Part shown: positions 18,431 to 25,765 of the stretch, in pieces | Numbering within the stretch: the stretch's first letter is position 1 | How the letters are laid out: each line of letters opens with the position of its first letter | Source of the DNA: Bacteroidales bacterium | GTDB lineage: Bacteria > Bacteroidota > Bacteroidia > Bacteroidales > UBA12077 | Length of the DNA: 64,000 nt | Reading direction: 5' to 3' | NCBI GenBank assembly: GCA_013138975.1 | Contig: WTBR01000057.1 | Span: forward strand, 88,967 to 152,966 | Made by a program: the position numbers and the translations under genes | Notes under the pieces: model-generated | Told to the model about the DNA's origin: nothing | Seen by the model: only the letters and a program-made list of their open reading frames with translations | The model's database searches: none

Positions 18431-18467
18431 AAACTTCCGTGGTTTTAGAAAACTCTGGAAGTTTTTT
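18431..18467 (+). terminator. Rho-independent terminator after the hybrid kinase
   Basis: AACTTCC / GGAAGTT outer stem with an inner GTTTT / AAAAC pair and a short internal loop, followed by TTTTTT at 18462-18467. It lies 118 bp after the stop codon. Confidence 0.55.
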
Positions 18468-18489
18468 ATAACAACTATTTGAAAGTAAT

Positions 18490-19350
18490 ATGAGATTAAT
18501 TACCACTATTTTAGTCGTTTTGTTCTTTTCTGTTATTTCTTTTGGGCAACAAGCCGATATAGCACATATTATTCCACAACCACTTGAGTTAAATCCTGCT
18601 TTTGCCGGCAGTTATTTCCAATACAAAGCAGATGTATATCTAAGTGGGTATTATTTGGGGATAACGGGATCACCTAAGAATATTAAACTTAGCTCAGATA
18701 TTGCACTTGAAAAATTTAAAAGTGGATTAGGATTACTCTATCATGGTGAGGAGATTGGATCTACAAAATCAAAAATTATGGAATTAGCATATTCTTTTAA
18801 TACGCTTATTAAAAGAATGAGCCTCAACATAGGAGTTGGAGTTAAATATCATAATAATAGGTTAAATTTTGATATGTATTCCCCAGATTATTCTTCAGAT
18901 TTAGTAATTAAAAATGGATCTCTTAATCGATTGGCATTATCAGGAGGACTCCTTTTATATAATAAGAGATTTTATATGTCATTCTCATATATTGATCAAT
19001 ATATTTATGCGGATTCTGAAGAGATGGAACCTTTTGGTATGGGAGTATTTAATATAGTTTCAGGGTATCATTTTTTTAAAGGGAATAAAATTTCATTTTG
19101 TCCTTCAATTTATACACATATACATCGTAATTATGGGAACATTATAAAATTGAATTTAAAAGCAATGATTGTAAATAAGGTATGGTTATCTACAACATTA
19201 AGTTCTGATGAATACTATGAATTTGGTGTGGGAATTGATATATGGAATTACTATGTAGGATTTAGGGAAATAAGGCCTATAGTTAATGATAATTATGTTA
19301 ATTCCAGTAAATTAGAAGTTTTTGCAGGTTTTTATTTCGATAAAAATTAA
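18490..19350 (+). CDS. PorP/SprF family type IX secretion-associated outer-membrane protein
   Basis: 286 residues with a signal peptide (about 1-19, cut before QQADI). The N-terminal block PQPLELNPAFAGSYFQYKADVYLSG is typical of PorP/SprF, where LNPAFAG is the hallmark, and the rest alternates short beta strands as in an outer-membrane barrel (SSDIALEKFKSGLGLLY, LNIGVGVKYHNNRLNF, LALSGGLLLYNKRFYMSFSY). These proteins help type IX secretion substrates or anchor surface proteins and often sit beside a large T9SS substrate gene; none is adjacent here. It is the window's only such gene. A T9SS-sorted protein is encoded far away at 56941-58572. Confidence 0.8.
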   Translation: MRLITTILVVLFFSVISFGQQADIAHIIPQPLELNPAFAGSYFQYKADVYLSGYYLGITGSPKNIKLSSDIALEKFKSGLGLLYHGEEIGSTKSKIMELAYSFNTLIKRMSLNIGVGVKYHNNRLNFDMYSPDYSSDLVIKNGSLNRLALSGGLLLYNKRFYMSFSYIDQYIYADSEEMEPFGMGVFNIVSGYHFFKGNKISFCPSIYTHIHRNYGNIIKLNLKAMIVNKVWLSTTLSSDEYYEFGVGIDIWNYYVGFREIRPIVNDNYVNSSKLEVFAGFYFDKN

Positions 19351-19352
19351 TC

Positions 19353-19429
19353 CAAATAAAGAATAATATTTTGCTTTTTATTAATGGTATTCAGCTCAGA
19401 TTATTCTTCTCAAAACTATTCTTTATTTG
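19353..19429. repeat. Long inverted repeat after the PorP-like gene
   Basis: Two perfect 13-base arms, CAAATAAAGAATA at 19353-19365 and its complement at 19417-19429, enclose 51 bp. A second, inner pair, AAGAATAAT / ATTATTCTT, shares the structure. It starts right at the stop codon, so it may be a terminator or a small fold-back element. Confidence 0.55.
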
Positions 19430-19626
19430 ATAATAACCGGGCAATAGCTTTTGGTTCATAAGTTAATTTCGAGAAAGGATTTCTTAAATTTTAATTTCAC
19501 AATATAGTTACTTTCATTGGCGTAAATATGAGATTTATTATCTAAGTTTATGGTTTTTTTGCTTTGATTAAACTATTACGTAAAAAAGTATCTAATAGTA
19601 GATTATTAATTTCTAACTAATTTCAA

Positions 19627-22059
19627 ATGATTAAAAATTATTTTATAACTACAATTCGAAATATAAAAAGAAACTCTTTTTTCTCGATTATAAATTCCTT
19701 TGGTTTAGCAGTTGGAATAGCTGTTTCCATATTTATTGTATCTTGGATTGTTGATGAGATAAGTTATGATCGATTTCATGAAAATGCGGATAGAATATTT
19801 CGAATAGAACGTAATTTTAATTTTCAAGATTTAGTTCGTGAAATTCCGGTTACGAGTGGACCCTATGCACAAAAACTTATTGAAGAATTTCCTGAAATTA
19901 TAAATGCTACAAGAATTTATCGCGAAGAGTCAAATTTTAAGGATAATCTAAATATATACCGTAAGGAAACAACTTTTTTTGTTGATGGAGCTTTTCTCGA
20001 TATATTTTCATTTAAACTTCTCAAAGGTCAAAAGACAGCTTTGCAGGAACCTAATTCGGTTATTTTAACTGAGAAAGTTGCAGCAAAATATTTTGGCGAC
20101 AATTTTGCTTATGGCGAAATGCTAAAGATGAATTTTGGAGATCGGGAATATGAATTGAAAGTCACAGGAATTCTTGAAGAGATTCCTTCGAATTCTCATT
20201 TTCATCCTGAAATGTTAGTGTCTTTAAACTCTTTATCTGAATATAAGGTTTATTTTGAGGATTGGCGTGAGAATTTTATGTACACCTATATTCTAGTTAA
20301 TAATCCAAATGATAATGAATCATTATTAAAAGGATTTCCTGAGTTTTTAACCACTAATGTTGAATCAACATATAAGAACTTAATAGAAGATGGTAAAGGA
20401 ATTAATGATATTTTTCAATTAAAGCTTAAACGAATAACCGATATTCATTTACGTTCTGGTCTTGAATTTGAGTTAGAAGATAATGGTGATATTTCACTTG
20501 TTTTATTGTTTGCAGCGGTTGCATTTTTAATATTGCTAATTGCAAGTATAAACTTCATAAATCTAACAACAGCAAAAGCAGAAACTCGTGCATTAGAAGT
20601 GGGTATTCGAAAAGCAGCAGGTGCGCATAAAAAACAATTAATTGTACAATTTATATTCGAATCAATATTTATTGCAATCATTTCATTTTTTATTGCTTTG
20701 ATTTTGGTTGAACTTCTATCGTCGTATTATAATAATTTAACCGGTAAAGTTTTTCATTGGATATTCTTTAAAGACCTGAGTTATTTTATACTACTTATAC
20801 TGATTGTTTTAACAACGGGATTATTGTCAGGTGTTTATCCTGCATTTTTCCTTTCCAGATTTAAACCTATTGAGGTTTTAAAATCAGGAAAAAAGGCAGG
20901 GAATAATAAGTTCTCATTAAGAACCGCATTGGTTGTTTTTCAATTTTTTATTTCAGTGAGTTTCATCATATTTTCAATATTAATTTATTTTCAAATTAAT
21001 TTTATTCAACAAAAGGATATTGGTTATAACAAAGAAAATTTAATTGTTATACCAGTCGATAATTCAAGTGTTAGAAATGATTATGATTTCATAAAAGATG
21101 AACTTCTGCACAGAACTCCATACTTTGAATCAATATCGGGAGCTTCAATATTAACCGATAGTCATATGTATGAAACTGCGCGTTTGCTGAAACAAGGTGA
21201 AGACGAGCCGCATTTTATAATTTTCTTTGATGTGAATTATGATTTCATGAAAACCATGGAAATGGAACTTCTGGCAGGGAGGTTCTTTTCGGAAGAATAT
21301 ACAGATACAGCACATTATAGATTTGTTTTAAATGAGGCTGCAATTAAAAATATGGCTTATGAAAATCCGGACGAGGTAATAGGAGAGAAGATAAAGTTTC
21401 TAAATAATACCGGAGGTGAGGAAACGGGTGAGGTTATTGGAATCGTTAAAGATTTCCATTTTAAATCTTTACATATGAAGGTGGAGCCATTACTTATACT
21501 TTTGACACCGCAAAAAATGGGATATTTTTATTTAAGAATTAAAGATGGAAAAGAGCAAGAAGCAATTTCAGAAATAAGTAAATTATGGCAAACAAGGTTT
21601 CCTGAGTCTGAATTTAATTATCACTTCTTATCCGATAATTTAAAAAATCAGTATGCAAGTGAACAAAAATTGCAGGATAAATTATTAATGGCAACCATGC
21701 TTACAATATTTATTGCCAGCCTTGGTTTGTTTGGTTTATCTATTTTTATTTCACGTCAAAGGGTAAAAGAAATAGGAATCAGAAAAGTTATGGGTGCTTC
21801 TATAACATCAATTATAAAACTTCTTAGTGTAAGTTATGTAAAGTGGATATCACTTGCTACTATATTGGCCTGGCCTGTTAGTTACTTTTTTATTAATAAC
21901 TGGTTACAGAATTTTTCAGTAAAAATCGATATTATAGAGTATTGGTGGGTATTTTTATTATCAGGAATATTTGTATCGATTTTTTCATTATTGGTAGTAT
22001 TATTTCAAACACTAAAATTTGCTTCAATTAATCCAGCTGAATCTTTAAAGTACGAATAA
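19627..22059 (+). CDS. MacB/FtsX-type ABC transporter permease
   Basis: 810 residues. Full two-halved architecture: TM helix with FGLAVGIAVSIFIVSWI, DEISYDRFHENADRIFRIERN, a MacB_PCD-like domain, three TM helices with EVGIRKAAGAHKKQL and GVYPAFFLSRFKPIEVLKSG, then the second half with IGYNKENLIVIPV, EVIGIVKDFHF, EIGIRKVMGASI and the C-terminus NPAESLKYE. It is an inner-membrane protein with no ATPase gene beside it, so it presumably shares one encoded elsewhere. A remnant of the same family lies 675 bp downstream. The gene is followed by a GC-rich hairpin at 22068-22099. Confidence 0.9.
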   Translation: MIKNYFITTIRNIKRNSFFSIINSFGLAVGIAVSIFIVSWIVDEISYDRFHENADRIFRIERNFNFQDLVREIPVTSGPYAQKLIEEFPEIINATRIYREESNFKDNLNIYRKETTFFVDGAFLDIFSFKLLKGQKTALQEPNSVILTEKVAAKYFGDNFAYGEMLKMNFGDREYELKVTGILEEIPSNSHFHPEMLVSLNSLSEYKVYFEDWRENFMYTYILVNNPNDNESLLKGFPEFLTTNVESTYKNLIEDGKGINDIFQLKLKRITDIHLRSGLEFELEDNGDISLVLLFAAVAFLILLIASINFINLTTAKAETRALEVGIRKAAGAHKKQLIVQFIFESIFIAIISFFIALILVELLSSYYNNLTGKVFHWIFFKDLSYFILLILIVLTTGLLSGVYPAFFLSRFKPIEVLKSGKKAGNNKFSLRTALVVFQFFISVSFIIFSILIYFQINFIQQKDIGYNKENLIVIPVDNSSVRNDYDFIKDELLHRTPYFESISGASILTDSHMYETARLLKQGEDEPHFIIFFDVNYDFMKTMEMELLAGRFFSEEYTDTAHYRFVLNEAAIKNMAYENPDEVIGEKIKFLNNTGGEETGEVIGIVKDFHFKSLHMKVEPLLILLTPQKMGYFYLRIKDGKEQEAISEISKLWQTRFPESEFNYHFLSDNLKNQYASEQKLQDKLLMATMLTIFIASLGLFGLSIFISRQRVKEIGIRKVMGASITSIIKLLSVSYVKWISLATILAWPVSYFFINNWLQNFSVKIDIIEYWWVFLLSGIFVSIFSLLVVLFQTLKFASINPAESLKYE

Positions 22060-22067
22060 TAGATAGC

Positions 22068-22099
22068 ATCCACCTAGCCGCTAGAGCGGCTTGGTGGAT
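22068..22099. repeat. Strong GC-rich hairpin after the permease gene
   Basis: Fifteen-base arms at 22068-22082 and 22085-22099 (ATCCACCTAGCCGCT and AGCGGCTTGGTGGAT, one mismatch) with a two-base turn. No T-run follows, so it may be a repeat or a Rho-independent-like structure. Its GC content stands out in AT-rich surroundings. Confidence 0.6.
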
Positions 22100-22267
22100 A
22101 AGATTAATATCTCGAAACTTATTTATTGTTAAGAAATTTAAGATTATTATATCTTTTTATAATTTAAGCGCCTTGTTTATTAGACGGTTGAGTGTTTTTT
22201 TTATTTCTGTTTATAGTTTGGTTTTTGTAAATTTGATTAAGAATGTTACAAACTAAAAAACCAAATT

Positions 22268-22735
22268 ATGAAAATCTTAAATCTTTTATTAATTGTATTT
22301 GCATTAAGCATTGTATCGTGTAATAACACAAATGATTCGATTATTGAAACAGATCAAAACGCCGAAGAATCTATTAGTCTAAAAGATGGTGCATTTATAC
22401 ATGTAAGTAGTGGTTATGATAATCCTCAAAAGGCGCTAATGGCTGTAAGTCTTGCTGTAAAATTGGCTGAGTCACAAGACGTAATTTTATTCTTTGACAT
22501 TAAAGGTGTAAAACTGCTAACCAAAACCTCTGAAGATATTGATATGGAAAGCTTTTTAACTCTGCATGGTGCATTAGATAAATTAATTGAACAAAACATT
22601 CAAATAATGGCTTGCCCGATGTGTATGAAAAAAGCAGGAATTGAACCAGAAGATCTAAGAGAAGGAGTAATTGTGGCTGAAGGAGAAAAATTCTTCAATT
22701 TTACAAAAGGCAGAATACTTACTTTAGATTATTAA
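22268..22735 (+). CDS. DsrE-family periplasmic lipoprotein
   Basis: 155 residues. A lipoprotein signal (residues 1-18, with the lipobox Cys in IVSCNN) is followed by a DsrE/DsrF-like domain: IHVSSGYDNPQKALMAVSLAVKLAE, VILFFDIKGVKLL, a conserved cysteine pair in MACPMCMKKAG, and DLREGVIVAEGEKFF. DsrE-like proteins handle sulfur or act as small redox-related proteins; the cytosolic ones transfer persulfide. A lipid-anchored periplasmic form is a variant, and the role is not predictable. A TAAATTTG -7-like box lies at 22228-22235. The gene overlaps the start of the permease remnant only in its stop region. Confidence 0.8.
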   Translation: MKILNLLLIVFALSIVSCNNTNDSIIETDQNAEESISLKDGAFIHVSSGYDNPQKALMAVSLAVKLAESQDVILFFDIKGVKLLTKTSEDIDMESFLTLHGALDKLIEQNIQIMACPMCMKKAGIEPEDLREGVIVAEGEKFFNFTKGRILTLDY

Positions 22736-22737
22736 AG

Positions 22738-23003
22738 TTAGACCTAATATCTGTTTTAACTATTGTTAGAATATTTTCGCCGGAGTTTACAAGAATGGTA
22801 ATAATAGGAAATATTTTAGCTTGGCCTATTGCATATTATGCAATAAATATGTGCTTAGGGAGTTTTGCTTATCATACAGAGTTATCATGGTGGCTGTTTG
22901 CTTTAAGCGCAGTATTGTCAATCGCAGTTGTAATAATAACAATTGCTATCAATCGTATAAAGCAGCAACTAAAAATCCTACTAAGAGCTTACGGTATGAG
23001 TAG
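22738..23003 (+). pseudogene. Frameshifted C-terminal remnant of a MacB-like permease
   Basis: In one frame from about 22738, the translation runs LISVLTIVRIFSPEFTRMVI, then GNILAWPIAYYAINMCLGSF and AYHTELSWWLFALSAVLSIA. In the +1 frame it continues as CYQSYKAATKNPTKSLRYE and stops at 23003. Together these give the last ~90 residues of the permease family, ending in its typical NPTKSLRYE, with one frameshift near 22950. The upstream 700 residues are missing: the preceding sequence is the DsrE lipoprotein gene. So it is a decayed fragment left by deletion or recombination, not a gene. Confidence 0.85.
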
Positions 23004-23068
23004 TTTCGATTTTTAATTAGCGAATTTCATTCGAAGTTAAAAACTATGGATTATAAATTCATAGCGGT

Positions 23069-23788
23069 TTATTTTCTGTTTTCTAGTCTTTGCAAAACAT
23101 CATTTTTATAGCTTCTGCTTATTGGAATTTCATTTTTACCAATACCTATTGTTTCGCTAGTAAAAGAATCTATATTGGCTATTGAAACAATATATGAACG
23201 ATGTACTCTTAGGAAATCTTTTTGAGGAAGTTTAGCTTCGATATTTGATATTGTTTCCCTGGTAGTAACTGTTTTATCGGTTAAATGGATTTGAATATAA
23301 TCGCTTAAACTTTCAATGTATTTTATTTCTGAGAATTTGATATTAATCATTTTCCGATTTGAACGCACAAAAATCGAATCGTTCTTTTCTTCGGCAAATA
23401 CTTCTTTTATAGTTTGAATTATAGGAGTATTTTCATTTAAGTATTTACTTATTGCCTGTTGTAAACGTTCAAATGAAATAGGTTTTAATAGATAATCTAC
23501 AGCTTGCAAATCGAAACCATCAACAGCGTATTCTCTATAAGCAGTTGTAAATATTATCTTAATGTCTTTAGTTATCGATTTTGCAAATGATAATCCTGAG
23601 ATTTCGGGCATATTAATATCTAAAAAAATAAGATCTATTTTGTTGGTGTTTATTTTATCGAAAGCCTCTATTGCATTTTTACAAGTGGCTATAACTTTTA
23701 CTGATTCTATTTTTGCTAAATGATTTTCTAAAATTTCACAAGCAACAGGCTCATCATCAACTATTATACATTGTACAATTTTAGACAT
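23069..23788 (-). CDS. LytTR-family response regulator
   Basis: 239 residues. An N-terminal receiver with D57 in LIFLDINMPEISG, the acidic pocket VDDEP and the conserved lysine in YLLKPISFERL is followed by a LytTR DNA-binding domain at about 135-235 (IKYIESLSDYIQIHL, TTRETISNIEAKLP, FLRVHRSYIVSIANI, IPISRSYK). It pairs with the LytS-type kinase encoded directly upstream on the same strand; the two genes overlap by 8 bp, so they are translationally coupled. Typical of Bacteroidota pairs controlling transport or polysaccharide genes. The permease gene 25766-28138 and the remnant at 22738 lie nearby, but no target site could be identified. Confidence 0.92.
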   Translation of the reverse strand: MSKIVQCIIVDDEPVACEILENHLAKIESVKVIATCKNAIEAFDKINTNKIDLIFLDINMPEISGLSFAKSITKDIKIIFTTAYREYAVDGFDLQAVDYLLKPISFERLQQAISKYLNENTPIIQTIKEVFAEEKNDSIFVRSNRKMINIKFSEIKYIESLSDYIQIHLTDKTVTTRETISNIEAKLPQKDFLRVHRSYIVSIANIDSFTSETIGIGKNEIPISRSYKNDVLQRLENRK

Positions 23789-24851
23789 TTTTTATTGCAT
23801 TTAAATTTGATATTGAAAGTTTTACTGTATACCAATTGTCTTTAACTTCTTTTTTAAGACGATAGTTCTTTGCATAATGTAAATCAAGTCTTTTTTTAAT
23901 GTTCTCCAGTCCAATTCCAATTTTCTCATCTTCTTTACTATAATTTAAAACTGAGTTTTTAACCGTAAAATCCAATTGAGTATCAGTTATAAGTACATCA
24001 ATTTCAATTTTTAGCGATCCTTCTATTATGTTTCCATGCTTAAAAGCATTTTCAACAAAAGGTATCAGAAGCATAGGAGCTATTTGAATATCTTCATCAA
24101 TTTGCTTGGAAGAGAACTCAATTTTAAGTGTATCTTGAAACCTTATTTTCTCAAGATCAATATATTCTTTAATATGCAATACTTCCTCTTTAAGGCTTAC
24201 TTTGGGTTTGTTTATTTGGTATAAAATATAATCCAATAGATTGGAAAGTTTAAGAATTATTTCGGGTGTTTGTTTTGATTGTTTTATTGCAAAGCCATAA
24301 ATTGTATTTAAGGTATTAAACAAAAAATGAGGATGAATCTGATTTTTTAAATAGTTCAGTTCTTGTTCCTTTAGCCGCAATTGTGTGGCTAATATTTTAT
24401 TTAGTAGCTCTTTATTTTTTGAATCTATCTTGAAATTATGATTTAAAATACTTACAAAACTTACCATGCCAACAACTAAATAAACTAATATCAATATAAA
24501 TAAAAAGTTCTTGCTCATTGGTGGCATTATGGAAATATTAAAGCTAAGTAAGAAAATTAAACAAGCATATATAACTAAAACGATAAGATAAGATGAGAAT
24601 ATTAAGGTGTAAAAACTGTAAAGGGCAAATTGCCAGTATTTCTTTGCTAATAAATATTTGGGAATTAGAAAATAAACAATGAAATAAGTTACAATCATGG
24701 TTAGCGGTAAAAGAAAACTTGAGAACCATTTGATATACCTGGTGTCGTTAGAGTTATAACTAAAGAAGTACATATAGAAGAACCATACAGCTACCCAAAA
24801 GAGGATATGGAAAAGTATTGTTTTTGTTTTTTTTATATTAATTAACGCCAT
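23781..24851 (-). CDS. LytS-type membrane sensor histidine kinase
   Basis: 356 residues from the ATG at 24851; the frame stays open to 24995, but the extra 48 residues do not look like the family, which starts with a short polar stretch and a TM helix (compare MALINIKKTKTILFHILFW). Four TM helices lie at about residues 11-30, 42-63, 73-102 and 115-134. The His_kinase domain has the phospho-accepting H175 in NQIHPHFLFNTLNTI, followed by a HATPase with LLIPFVENAFKHG and IGIGLENIKKRL. It has no periplasmic sensor domain, so it probably senses a membrane signal. It precedes and overlaps the LytTR regulator gene. Confidence 0.88.
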   Translation of the reverse strand: MALINIKKTKTILFHILFWVAVWFFYMYFFSYNSNDTRYIKWFSSFLLPLTMIVTYFIVYFLIPKYLLAKKYWQFALYSFYTLIFSSYLIVLVIYACLIFLLSFNISIMPPMSKNFLFILILVYLVVGMVSFVSILNHNFKIDSKNKELLNKILATQLRLKEQELNYLKNQIHPHFLFNTLNTIYGFAIKQSKQTPEIILKLSNLLDYILYQINKPKVSLKEEVLHIKEYIDLEKIRFQDTLKIEFSSKQIDEDIQIAPMLLIPFVENAFKHGNIIEGSLKIEIDVLITDTQLDFTVKNSVLNYSKEDEKIGIGLENIKKRLDLHYAKNYRLKKEVKDNWYTVKLSISNLNAIKNV

Positions 24852-25063
24852 TGGAACAATAATACGAAATTTCTTTGAACCAATAATTAATAATAGACCA
24901 ATAACCAAATTAGCATCCTTTTTTGCAGAAAAAGAGTTAATTTTCCAATTTACAAAACAAAATAGGTTAAAAAGAGATGTTAATGCTGTAACCATCGCAA
25001 AAAAAAATATTCAATTGAAATCCTTTTTAGATTTGGGACAGTATTAATTAAAACAAAAATATT

Positions 25064-25441
25064 ATGAATCTTTGGAAAGTAATTATTATCAAGTTTAACG
25101 AAGGCGGCCCTTTTCTAACTTATCCAATTTTATTATTGTTATTAGTTATTGTAGCTTTATTTGTTAAAGCCTTATTAAAAGAAAAAGACTTTAGTAAAAC
25201 TATTTCCTTAATTAAATCTTTAAGTTGGTTTACTATTGCTTGGGGCTTTTTAGGTCGTACTTTTGGACTAATTGATGCCTTCGATAATGTAGAAGCTGCA
25301 GGGGAATTAACACCAAGTCTTTTAGCCGAAGGATTAAAAATGGCATTACTTAATCCGCTTTTCGCGATAGTAGTATTCTTGATAGCTCGAGTAGGAATAA
25401 TTGCTCTTATTATTATGCAAAAGAAGAAATTGGAAGATTAA
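25064..25441 (+). CDS. Small MotA/TolQ/ExbB-like membrane protein
   Basis: 125 residues with three hydrophobic helices (about 18-37, 53-68 and 95-117). The arrangement FNEGGPFLTYPILLLLLV at the start and SLSWFTIAWGFLGRTFGLIDAFD, then PSLLAEGLKMALLNPLFAI, follows the core of the MotA/TolQ/ExbB proton-channel family (GLxxAF and the LAxGlxxALxxPlxG pattern), but it is less than half the usual length. No ExbD/TolR partner is adjacent. The function cannot be stated. It is divergently transcribed from the LytS gene. A hairpin terminator follows at 25507-25540. Confidence 0.65.
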   Translation: MNLWKVIIIKFNEGGPFLTYPILLLLLVIVALFVKALLKEKDFSKTISLIKSLSWFTIAWGFLGRTFGLIDAFDNVEAAGELTPSLLAEGLKMALLNPLFAIVVFLIARVGIIALIIMQKKKLED

Positions 25442-25506
25442 TTATCGATTAATTTATAATAAGAGCTTAGAATTCTTCTTGCCTAATACTCTTATATTTA
25501 ATACAT

Positions 25507-25546
25507 TTTCTTTAAGCATCAATCATGGTGCTTAAAGAAAACAATA
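25507..25546 (+). terminator. Hairpin terminator after the ExbB-like gene
   Basis: TTTCTTTAAGCATC pairs with GGTGCTTAAAGAAA (25507-25520, 25527-25540, one mismatch). The T-rich stretch after it is broken, so this is a moderate call. Confidence 0.5.
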
Positions 25547-25562
25547 TTTTGATTGCCTTATT

Positions 25563-25725
25563 ATACCAATTAAACACCAAAATGACCTATATAATTCGTT
25601 TCTTTTTCACTTATATTTCTTCAAAAAATAAAACCGTAGCTAAGGCTATGCTTGGATTTATGGAATCATCTAAGCAAAAAAATAATTCAAATTATTTATA
25701 GGCCATTTTGAAATTTAATTGGTAT
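25563..25725. repeat. MITE-like fold-back element, copy 1 (ATACCAATTAAA ends)
   Basis: 163 bp with ~29 bp terminal inverted repeats: 25563-25591 (ATACCAATTAAACACCAAAA...) and 25697-25725 (...TTTAATTGGTAT). Its interior holds a CCGTAGCTAAGG-type hairpin and a TATTTCTTCAAAAAATAA block shared with copy 2. Related elements are at 28183-28536 and 54868-54939. It fills the gap before the next permease gene. Confidence 0.85.
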
Positions 25726-25765
25726 TATTAATAACAGGATAAATCCTGCTTATATAAATGTAGAT

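Noticed and set aside
22795..23016. Two short overlapping open frames as separate genes
   Set aside because: Together they are one frameshifted permease tail.
24852..24995. Longer start for the LytS-type kinase
   Set aside because: The extra 48 residues are unlike the family start, which fits the ATG at 24851.
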